NCBI GenBank assembly: GCA_028289015.1
Contig: JAQGHC010000030.1
Coordinates: 1-35,817 of the forward strand
Origin: Candidatus Saccharimonadota bacterium
GTDB lineage: Bacteria > Patescibacteriota > Saccharimonadia > Saccharimonadales > Saccharimonadaceae
Length of the DNA: 35,817 nucleotides
Reading direction: 5' to 3'
A program made the translations under genes and the position numbers. Within the stretch, counting starts at the first letter, position 1. Each line of letters begins with the position of its first letter. The notes under the pieces are model-generated. The model had not been told where the DNA came from. It saw only the letters and a program-made list of their open reading frames with translations, and ran no database searches. Below, piece by piece: positions 30,305 to 35,817 of this stretch.

Positions 30305-31090
30305 ATGGATATGTCTGAGGAAAAAAAAGATGAAGTAGCCTTACTGCTGAATAAAGTGCCTGAAGTAACGATATTTTTCTGGATTATTAAAATACTTTGC
30401 ACGACCGTTGGAGAGACAGCGGCCGATTATCTCAATAGGAATATTGGACTCGGACTTTCAGTAACGACTTATATTATGAGTGCACTTCTTGTCGTGATGC
30501 TTCTCGCGCAGTTTAAGACCAAGAAGTATATTGCGCCAGTGTATTGGACGGCTGTTGTGTTCATCAGTGTGGTTGGTACACTCATTACCGATAATCTAAC
30601 CGACAACCTTGGAGTGCCACTTCTCGCAAGTACAATCGTGTTTGCGATAGCTCTTGCTGTAACATTTGCATTATGGTATCGCTCGGAAAAAACACTTTCA
30701 ATTCACTCAATTCGAACACCTAAGCGAGAGGCCTTTTATTGGGCGGCCATCCTATTTACATTTGCACTAGGGACGGCAGTGGGCGACCTAATCGCAGAAC
30801 ACTATGCCATCGGCTACCTACCGTCATTTATCATTTTTAGCATTGTTATTGCACTCATCGGAATTGAATGGCGTATCTTTAAATTCAGTTCGGTACTAGC
30901 GTTTTGGGCTGTGTATATTCTTACTCGACCACTTGGTGCTTCTTTCGGTGATTTCCTTTCACAGCCAATAAATGCAGGTGGTCTTGGCTTGGGAGCAACG
31001 GTGACGAGTTTTATTTTCCTATTCCTCATTTTGGCATTTGTGACGTATCTTATAGTTACTAAAAAAGATGTGGCAGTAAACCATACATAA
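30305..31090 (+). CDS. COG4705-type conserved membrane protein
   Basis: A 261-aa polytopic membrane protein with about eight helices that closely matches the COG4705 pattern (NKVPEVTIFFWIIKILCTTV, GTLITDNLTDNLGVPL, EAFYWAAILFTFALGTA, YILTRPLGASFGDFLSQP). Its function is not established to my knowledge. Inside it I see four copies of G-x4-D: G36/D41, G91/D96, G156/D161, G211/D216, spaced 55, 65 and 55 residues, as in a duplicated transporter-like core. The ATG at 30305 is chosen because GGTGA lies just upstream and the protein then starts at the conserved region. It probably belongs to the peptide-initiated cluster. Confidence 0.85.
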   Translation: MDMSEEKKDEVALLLNKVPEVTIFFWIIKILCTTVGETAADYLNRNIGLGLSVTTYIMSALLVVMLLAQFKTKKYIAPVYWTAVVFISVVGTLITDNLTDNLGVPLLASTIVFAIALAVTFALWYRSEKTLSIHSIRTPKREAFYWAAILFTFALGTAVGDLIAEHYAIGYLPSFIIFSIVIALIGIEWRIFKFSSVLAFWAVYILTRPLGASFGDFLSQPINAGGLGLGATVTSFIFLFLILAFVTYLIVTKKDVAVNHT

Positions 31091-31118
31091 CCCACTCAAC
31101 CCAGCTCACACCATCAGA

Positions 31119-31592
31119 GTGCTTCATCCACAATCACGCTTTGATAAGATTTTCGAGTATAGCATGCTCATTAAAGGAGTAGGTGGAGCGCTCGAGTTGC
31201 TTGGAGCGTTTCTGTTATTTTTTATACGCCCAGAACAAATTTACGGATTTATTGCCGTCGTTACGCAGAAAGAGTTATTTAAGGACACCAACGATCATAT
31301 TGCGACTCTATCGCTTCACGCAGCGACGAGTATCCGGCACGGCTCTGTATTATTTGCTATTATATACCTGCTCATTCACGGAATAATTAAACTTGTTGCT
31401 GTAACTGGTATCTTAAGGCAACAACTTTGGGCATACCCTTTTTCACTTATTGCCTTAGGACTTCTTATGATATACCAGCTATATTCAATTTACGAAAAGC
31501 CATCGGTAGAAATGATTCTCCTTACGCTGTTTGACATGTTTATTTCATGGCTCATTTGGCAAGAATACAGACAGGTAAGGTTATTACTATGA
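31119..31592 (+). CDS. DUF2127 membrane protein
   Basis: A 157-aa protein with about four helices (17-36, 76-97, 101-118, 128-146). The pattern FEYSMLIKGVGGALELLGAF near the start, LLIHGIIKLVAVTGILRQQL, WAYPFSLIALGLLMIYQLY and TLFDMFISWLIWQEYRQVR matches the DUF2127 family, whose role is unknown. The start is a GTG at 31119; an ATG at 31164 would cut into the conserved first helix. The TGA stop overlaps the next ATG (ATGA), so it is translationally coupled to the esterase gene. Confidence 0.8.
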   Translation: MLHPQSRFDKIFEYSMLIKGVGGALELLGAFLLFFIRPEQIYGFIAVVTQKELFKDTNDHIATLSLHAATSIRHGSVLFAIIYLLIHGIIKLVAVTGILRQQLWAYPFSLIALGLLMIYQLYSIYEKPSVEMILLTLFDMFISWLIWQEYRQVRLLL

Positions 31593-32476
31593 CGTCTCGA
31601 AACTGGTGGGGATGGATTATCCTTTTTACTGCTGTTGGTGTTGGCGTCTTTTCTGTTTTTGCAGCCACTCCTAAAAATTCCGATAGTTTAGATTCACTGT
31701 CCTTAGCAGCTAAGAATATTTATTATTGCGACACCAATAGCAAGTACCAAACGATGGATCTTTATCATCCGAAAGAAAGTAATAGAACCATTACCCCTGT
31801 AATTATTTATATACACGGTGGGGGTTGGAACAGCGGAAGTAAACAAAATAATTTTCTTCGTACGTACGGCCCTCTCTTTATTAAAGAAGGCGTTTCCGTC
31901 GCCGCAATCGACTACCGGCTGAGCCCAGAAGATCGCTTTCCTGATCAAAACAATGATATTACCTGTGCACTACGCTATTTAGCACATCATGCTATTGAAT
32001 TACGTATAGATATACAGAAGTCACTGTATGTAGGTGAAAGTGCAGGCGCGGAACTTGCTACTTTTGCCGCGCTTAATCCTCCTGACATAAACTCCCCTTA
32101 TCCCGCTCCGCTGGGTGTGATTGATTTTTATGGGGTTACCGATTTTTCAAAAATCATCTCTGGCGCGCACCCCGATCTGAATGCTCGAAAATATCTTGGC
32201 GCAAATTACACACAACGCGCCGCTCCAGCTAGCCCAATCACTTATATCAAGAATAGTTCTCCTCCATTCCTCATTTTTCACGGTACGGCAGATAATATCG
32301 TACCCGCGTCCCAGTCTAAGCTTCTTCATGAAAGGCTTACCGAAGTGGGCGTGAGCTCACAGCTGGTATTGATTCGAGGAGCACATCACGGTTTTGCGGG
32401 GTACGAGTCCTCTAAGAAGGACTACGAAGTAATTCAGCAAAACATGAAAGCATTCATCCAAAGAGTTTTATTTTAA
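31589..32476 (+). CDS. Membrane-anchored alpha/beta hydrolase (esterase)
   Basis: A 295-aa esterase/lipase of the HGGG group. An N-terminal anchor (about 6-26) places it outside the membrane. Catalytic parts are the oxyanion motif HGGGW (76-80), nucleophile S151 in GESAG, D234 in HGTADNIVP and H266 in GAHHGF. Residues 43-62 (IYYCDTNSKYQTMDLYHP) are the usual entry strand. Such enzymes cleave short acyl esters, for example acetyl groups on glycans; the natural substrate here is unknown. The ATG at 31589 overlaps the preceding stop, the reason for choosing it over 31547. It is the last gene of the cluster. Confidence 0.88.
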   Translation: MTSRNWWGWIILFTAVGVGVFSVFAATPKNSDSLDSLSLAAKNIYYCDTNSKYQTMDLYHPKESNRTITPVIIYIHGGGWNSGSKQNNFLRTYGPLFIKEGVSVAAIDYRLSPEDRFPDQNNDITCALRYLAHHAIELRIDIQKSLYVGESAGAELATFAALNPPDINSPYPAPLGVIDFYGVTDFSKIISGAHPDLNARKYLGANYTQRAAPASPITYIKNSSPPFLIFHGTADNIVPASQSKLLHERLTEVGVSSQLVLIRGAHHGFAGYESSKKDYEVIQQNMKAFIQRVLF

Positions 32477-32592
32477 CAACTTTACTGTCGGGCGCTGTAA
32501 AAATAAGCAAAATGTTTTTTATATTTAACTGCTACTTATCATAATAAAAGTGTAAATACGCCCAAAACTTGACTCCCCCTACTATATAGACT

Positions 32593-32624
32593 GGGCAGGG
32601 TTAGTTACTATCTGCTCTGTTTTT
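32593..32624 (+). terminator. Terminator after the esterase gene
   Basis: GGGCAG / CTGCTC with one G-U pair and a 13-nt loop, followed by TGTTTTT. Confidence 0.5.
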
Positions 32625-32638
32625 AATGACAACTTAAT

Positions 32639-33055
32639 CTAGTGTTCGTGTTCGTCCGCATCCGCCTCTTCCTTTGTCACATGGACGGTTCCATGGGGGT
32701 GCTCGGCTGGCGCGTAAATCGAATACACCTTCAAAACTTCACTGCCTGTATTAACGAGATTATGCCATGTTCCCGCCGGGACAAAGACTGCATCATCATC
32801 TTGAGCCTGCTGCTCTGTAAGATCGTCTTCGCTCGGGCCCATATACACTGTAGCGCTTCCCTGTTCGATTCTTAAAAACTGATCATGATCATCATGAACC
32901 TCTAGACCGATGTCATGCCCTGGCTGAATCGCCATCACAGTCACCTGTAAGTTCTTACCCGTCCACAATGTTGTCCGATAGTTTTCGTTTTCAAGTGTTG
33001 CCGATTCAATATTTGCCACGTATGGCTTCGGTCCGTAATCAGTAATCTTCATCAT
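32639..33055 (-). CDS. Cupin-domain protein
   Basis: A 138-aa single cupin. Motif 1 is PGHDIGLEVHDDHDQFLRIEQG, with His and Gln/Glu ligands to a metal, and motif 2 is VPAGTWHNLVNTG. The N-terminal strand reads YRTTLWTGKNLQVTVMAIQP. The C-terminus is His/Glu-rich (HPHGTVHVTKEEADADEHEH) and may add metal affinity. Related small cupins include mannose-6-phosphate isomerase-like and dioxygenase-like proteins, but the reaction cannot be assigned. Two ATGs in tandem (33055, 33052) are possible starts, with AGGAGAG a few nt before. It stands alone between the esterase gene and tRNA-Arg. Confidence 0.88.
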   Translation of the reverse strand: MMKITDYGPKPYVANIESATLENENYRTTLWTGKNLQVTVMAIQPGHDIGLEVHDDHDQFLRIEQGSATVYMGPSEDDLTEQQAQDDDAVFVPAGTWHNLVNTGSEVLKVYSIYAPAEHPHGTVHVTKEEADADEHEH

Positions 33056-33134
33056 ACACTCTCCTTTTATAATTTACTTCTACGTATCTATTATAAGCGA
33101 CCAGCCAACGTAGAGGAAATAACCATAAATACGC

Positions 33135-33140
33135 TATAAT
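33135..33140 (+). promoter_or_regulatory. -10 box of tRNA-Arg(TCT)
   Basis: Consensus TATAAT, 9 nt before the tRNA. Confidence 0.6.
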
Positions 33141-33149
33141 AACAGACAT

Positions 33150-33225
33150 GCCCCGGTAGCTCAGTGGATAGAGCAGAGGACTTCTAAGCCTAAGGTCGTT
33201 GGTTCGATCCCAACCCGGGGTACCA
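33150..33225 (+). tRNA. tRNA-Arg (TCT)
   Basis: Acceptor GCCCCGG/CCGGGGT (G1-U72), D stem GCTC/GAGC, anticodon loop CTTCTAA (anticodon TCT, reads AGA), T stem GTTGG/CCAAC with TTCGATC, discriminator A, encoded CCA. The anticodon stem GAGGA/GCCTA has only three canonical pairs; the first (G-A) and last (A-G) are mismatched. Promoter and terminator suggest it is used. Confidence 0.9.
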
Positions 33226-33262
33226 TAGTAAAAACTCATCCTTCGTGGGTGAGTTTTTACTA
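33226..33262 (+). terminator. Terminator of tRNA-Arg(TCT)
   Basis: A 16-bp stem (33226-33241 with 33247-33262) with one G-U pair, TTCGT loop and an A/T-rich base giving a T-run within the second arm. Confidence 0.8.
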
Positions 33263-33276
33263 TTATTCAGAGCTTG

Positions 33277-33301
33277 AATGGAATCAATGGAATCAATGGA
33301 A
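33277..33301. repeat. Short tandem repeat of 9-bp unit
   Basis: AATGGAATC repeated 2.8 times without mismatch, in the spacer after tRNA-Arg. Confidence 0.6.
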
Positions 33302-33373
33302 GTAGGAAGCAAGGCGACCGCCTCCCAACCTACGACACCATTTCGATATAACATAGAAATTATTCTCATCCGC

Positions 33374-33379
33374 TATACT
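33374..33379 (+). promoter_or_regulatory. -10 box of the DUF3137-like gene
   Basis: TATACT lies 6 nt before the ATG at 33386 and 3 nt before the ATG at 33383, which favours the second of the two tandem ATGs as a leaderless start. Confidence 0.55.
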
Positions 33380-33385
33380 TAGATG

Positions 33386-34333
33386 ATGCAACTCAACTAT
33401 CAAATACCTCAGCAGTTTTCAGACTTCAAGCCAGATTACATTGCCAATTTGGCACAACAAAATAACTACCCCTACATCCCGTCAAGTCTAGGCGACGCCG
33501 CCGAATCAAGCCTCTATAATAACCCAAAGACAAATACCGCCGAGCTCTACAAGCTACAATTTGAGATTGCAGGACTAAAGTGCGAATACTACACCGCTGA
33601 CTTTACTCCGATGATATACCAAAATACACCACAAGGCGGCATTCAGGGTACTAATATAAACCCAGGGGATGCATCTACTGTGCGCATGCAAGTGCAGGTA
33701 TTCTCTATCGACTTACCTTATGATATCGAAAATTTGTATGTTGAATCACGGACAAACATTACGTTCAATAATATCCTTGGTTTAAAATCTGTTGCGTTTA
33801 AAGATTCAGATAATGTACAGCTTGAGGGCGACTTTAGCTACTTTTTCAGAGCATACGTACCCAAAAATGAAGAAATCAACGCCTTTACGATACTCGCCCC
33901 AAACCTCATGCTCCAACTACTAGCCGATGGTGGAGACTACGATTTTGAGTTTTCTGGCAGTAAAATATACTTCTACAGAACATTTGGCGTAGTTCAGAGT
34001 GGTATCATTCCGCTCAAACAGAGTGCCTATAATCACATGTTGGCATTTGGAATCAAGTCAGCGCAGTCACTAGCACGTGCGTCTAGACCCGCCAAATTAA
34101 CCGATACAACTAATGTCCCCGAAATGTGGCAACTATACGGCCTTAGCAATGTAAAACTAGCTTTCACGATAGGATTAATTATAGCCAGCTTTTTCTTCTT
34201 GTTCGCATGCTTGACCTTCCCGCCGTTTTGGCCGCTCGGCATAGTCATAATAATATTATTCTATACAAAATACCGTCGCCTACTAAAAAAACGAGAGCGA
34301 TTAGTCGTGGAATGGCACGCTAAACAGGGTTAA
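33386..34333 (+). CDS. DUF3137-like protein with C-terminal membrane anchor
   Basis: A 315-aa protein. The soluble part (1-245) has a helical start (QQFSDFKPDYIANLAQQNNY) and a beta-rich middle. The stretch LEGDFSYFFRAYVPKNEEIN, ILAPNLMLQLLADGGDYDFE, SGSKIYFYRTF resembles the DUF3137 family; the match is by eye and moderate. Two hydrophobic segments follow (about 253-275 and 279-296), ending in a basic tail KYRRLLKKRERLVVEWHAK. Because the only membrane segments are at the C-terminus and the tail is basic, the soluble part is probably cytoplasmic. Function unknown. A leaderless start sits 6 nt after the -10 box; no second gene follows. Confidence 0.75.
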   Translation: MQLNYQIPQQFSDFKPDYIANLAQQNNYPYIPSSLGDAAESSLYNNPKTNTAELYKLQFEIAGLKCEYYTADFTPMIYQNTPQGGIQGTNINPGDASTVRMQVQVFSIDLPYDIENLYVESRTNITFNNILGLKSVAFKDSDNVQLEGDFSYFFRAYVPKNEEINAFTILAPNLMLQLLADGGDYDFEFSGSKIYFYRTFGVVQSGIIPLKQSAYNHMLAFGIKSAQSLARASRPAKLTDTTNVPEMWQLYGLSNVKLAFTIGLIIASFFFLFACLTFPPFWPLGIVIIILFYTKYRRLLKKRERLVVEWHAKQG

Positions 34334-34452
34334 TTGCGCTCTAGCTTCGCATACTATGCTGTACTAATTTTATTTATACATAGAAACTATCGTAAGAAAA
34401 TCAAAAAAACCGCGCACCCCCCTTTTTTTTGGGAAATAAGGTCCTGACCATA

Positions 34453-34510
34453 GCCGTACGGGGCTCAGCTGGCACGAAGCGGGATTTCGCTTCAAAGTCC
34501 GCCCTACGGC
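34453..34510. other. Nested stem-loop structure
   Basis: Outer arms GCCGTA / TACGGC, extended by GGG / CCC across a bulge, enclose an inner perfect hairpin GAAGCG / CGCTTC. There is no T-run. It could be a small structured RNA, a repetitive extragenic palindrome or an insertion end. Confidence 0.4.
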
Positions 34511-34522
34511 ATAATGAAAATC

Positions 34523-34714
34523 CTAAATGGTTGTTCTGAAGCTATCCTCTTCATATCCAAGACTTGGAACTTTTTGTTTGCATTCTTGCTGGCAAAGAGT
34601 AAATACCTCGCTACTGGCCACGCCGGCTGAACCAGCCTCCAGTAACGAAGAATCGGCCGCGGCAAATGCAACTTGATACAGCTTTGCGGCAAGCGCCAAA
34701 GCAATGCGACGCAC
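34523..34714 (-). CDS. Possible 63-aa Ala-rich protein
   Basis: A GTG-started minus-strand frame reading MRRIALALAAKLYQVAFAAA, then DSSLLEAGSAGVASSEVFTL and a Cys pair (CQQECKQK). The composition is protein-like, but there is no ribosome site and no recognised family. It may be a remnant. Confidence 0.25.
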   Translation of the reverse strand: MRRIALALAAKLYQVAFAAADSSLLEAGSAGVASSEVFTLCQQECKQKVPSLGYEEDSFRTTI

Positions 34715-34739
34715 ATACGTTTAGGGAAGTAAATAATAA

Positions 34740-35063
34740 GAACTACAGCAAAATGGCTATCTCATTGCTATCGTCTCTTCTGCGGCAATCGCTGCGGGTA
34801 TAGTCGAGACAGGAGTGACAGTACAGGCTAGCGTAACGACCGACATACCTAATTTGCAACCACTTGCGAGTATCGGCTGGCGGTACATCTTACATACGTG
34901 AAGTGAGGCTATGGAAAATGTCACTATCTGAAAATTACTTTTAACGAAGCGAGAATTAAAGTCTCGCACAGAGGAAGTTAAAGCGCCACGCGTGTCGTAC
35001 GAACTGATGCCTTATAAAAATTTCCCCGTCGTCAACCAAAATGATGTGATTACGCATAAGTAA
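34740..35063 (+). pseudogene. Possible gene remnant with two in-frame TGA codons
   Basis: From 34740 to the TAA at 35061 one frame is open except for TGA at 34899 and 34929. It reads GYLIAIVSSAAIAAGIVETG, then IGWRYILHT-stop-SEAMENVTI-stop-KLLLTKRELKSRTEEV and ends PVVNQNDVITHK. The parts look protein-like, but the opposite strand also has a protein-like frame here, so this is weak. Confidence 0.25.
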
Positions 35064-35252
35064 ACTGCAAATGGACGGACTGACAATGTTATTCACCGGG
35101 CAGCTAGCAAGCAAGTTGGCGCATACTTCAATTCTGTTAAATAAATTACTGTGGCACATTGCATGCCGACGCATAATAATTATTGTTCATCACAAACCCA
35201 GGCTTTGGTTAGTGCTAAGGCCTAGGTCCTGTTTATATATTAGGGAGAGACT

Positions 35253-35817
35253 ATGATCAATGCGACAAAAACGGCCCTGCTACTTGTCGATTTACAAAAC
35301 GCCTACTTTAATAATGGCGAACTTTACGAGCGGCAAGATATGTTAATAAAAAATGCTAATGAACTTATCGCTATCGGCTATCGAAATAGCATGCCCGTAT
35401 TTAATATTCGAACCGAGCATCTAAAAGATAATGCCACCTGGACATTGAATATGCTCGACGACAAAGAAGGCTATTTATTTAAGGGCGACGGTGATAGTAA
35501 AAATATTACGGGACTGCACACACAAAATACTATCGAGGTATTGAAAACGCGTGACAGTGCATTTTATAACACAACCCTGCTGTCAATGTTGCAAAATTAC
35601 CACATCACAAGTGTGATTATTTGTGGCGTCTCTACACATACGTGCATACTGCAGACCGCCGCCGACGCCTACGCGGCAAATATACGTGTCACACTAGCAC
35701 ATGAGTCGATCGCCAGTCACAAACCAGAGTTCCACGACGTCTCGTTAAAGATGCTCCATATGGAGTACCGACAAAAATTAATGACAAATTCAGAATTAGA
35801 AAATAATATTAAGAATA
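35253..35817 (+). CDS. Isochorismatase-family cysteine hydrolase (partial, runs off the window)
   Basis: The visible 188 residues cover nearly a whole isochorismatase-like hydrolase. The catalytic triad is D13 in LLLVDLQNAYF, K98 in IEVLKTRDSAFYNT, and C131 in CGVSTHTCILQTAADAYAAN. The following RVTLAHESIAS fits the family. Members hydrolyse nicotinamide, N-carbamoyl compounds, isochorismate or similar amides; Cys at 131 argues for an amidase-type enzyme, not the EntB-type isochorismatase that lacks it. The substrate cannot be assigned. AGGGAGAG precedes the ATG by 6 nt and TATATT lies 8 nt further up. The stop codon is beyond 35817. Confidence 0.9.
   Translation, partial: MINATKTALLLVDLQNAYFNNGELYERQDMLIKNANELIAIGYRNSMPVFNIRTEHLKDNATWTLNMLDDKEGYLFKGDGDSKNITGLHTQNTIEVLKTRDSAFYNTTLLSMLQNYHITSVIICGVSTHTCILQTAADAYAANIRVTLAHESIASHKPEFHDVSLKMLHMEYRQKLMTNSELENNIKN

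Larger units (their letters stand above)
34334..35252. other. Gene-poor, probably decayed region
   Basis: About 920 nt with no intact gene I can name. It contains a C6T8 homopolymer near 34416-34429, a nested stem-loop (34453-34510), a weak 63-codon minus-strand frame, a plus-strand frame interrupted by TGA codons, and a last stretch (35071-35252) with only low-quality frames. A ribosome site for the next gene lies at its end. Confidence 0.5.

Noticed and set aside
33039-33239. Minus-strand frame reading GWDRTNDLRLRSPLLYPLSY
   Set aside because: This is the well-known spurious translation antisense to a tRNA gene. The similar frames at 3681-3908, 19677-19877 and 27447-27656 are rejected for the same reason.
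12720-35063. Reassignment of TGA to Trp
   Set aside because: Intact genes use TGG for Trp throughout and none needs TGA; the regulator/kinase overlap uses TGA as a normal stop. Decay explains the in-frame TGAs better.
35071-35256. 61-codon plus-strand frame
   Set aside because: It runs into the ribosome site and start of the isochorismatase-family gene and ends in unlikely low-complexity sequence.
1-35817. CRISPR array, insertion sequence or integrase
   Set aside because: I found no regularly spaced repeats with unique spacers and no transposase or integrase gene on either strand.

Overview
The window looks like a chromosomal segment of a Candidatus Saccharibacteria (TM7)-type member of the Candidate Phyla Radiation. 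This is inferred from gene style, not from a marker tree. The signs are type IV pilins with the GFTIVELLIV / YNGVQNRA signature typical of that group, a MurA carrying an N-terminal helix-turn-helix, FolD and GlyA as isolated one-carbon genes, many short membrane proteins of unknown function, and many apparently leaderless genes with a -10 box 6-10 nt before the start codon. The standard bacterial code fits. Five tRNA genes (Lys-CTT, Arg-TCG, His-GTG, Gly-TCC, Arg-TCT) all encode their CCA end.

Layout. 1-4.4 kb: stand-alone receiver protein, folD, a DUF5684-type membrane protein, a large unknown membrane protein, tRNA-Lys and an unknown 200-aa protein. 4.4-12.0 kb: a segment bounded by two 30-bp near-identical direct repeats. 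It holds an unknown membrane protein, an 850-bp gene-poor stretch, and a polysaccharide cassette made of a UDP-HexNAc-type 6-dehydrogenase, a processive GT2 synthase, and a membrane-anchored heparinase II/III protein with a degenerate deacetylase-like C-terminus. 12-16.4 kb: zinc-ribbon protein, a broken DNRLRE-type surface protein, a SemiSWEET-like protein, a Kef-type antiporter, and a broken GerMN-domain gene on the other strand. 16.4-19.4 kb: a decayed tRNA-like locus and a three-gene redox operon (ferric-reductase-like flavocytochrome, cytochrome b5-domain protein, DUF4352-like protein). 19.7-23.9 kb: tRNA-Arg, murB, three overlapping prepilin genes and two tandem major pilins. 24-26.9 kb: glyA divergent from the HTH-MurA fusion. 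26.9-28.1 kb: tRNA-His and tRNA-Gly with small unknown genes, one apparently frameshifted. 28.2-32.6 kb: a two-component system divergent from a small exported acidic peptide, a COG4705 membrane protein, a DUF2127 protein and a membrane-anchored esterase. 32.6-35.8 kb: cupin, tRNA-Arg, a DUF3137-like protein, a 900-bp decayed region and the start of an isochorismatase-family hydrolase.

How the genes work together. MurA and MurB act in peptidoglycan precursor synthesis; GlyA and FolD interconvert one-carbon folates. The dehydrogenase, synthase and lyase-like protein form a plausible uronate-containing glycan route at the membrane. The reductase and cytochrome b5 protein could carry electrons across the membrane. 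The prepilins supply pilus subunits, but no assembly ATPase or prepilin peptidase gene lies here. The two-component system may control the divergent peptide/membrane-protein cluster, since a palindrome lies between them. Three stretches (around 13 kb, 15.6 kb and 35 kb) look like decaying genes.
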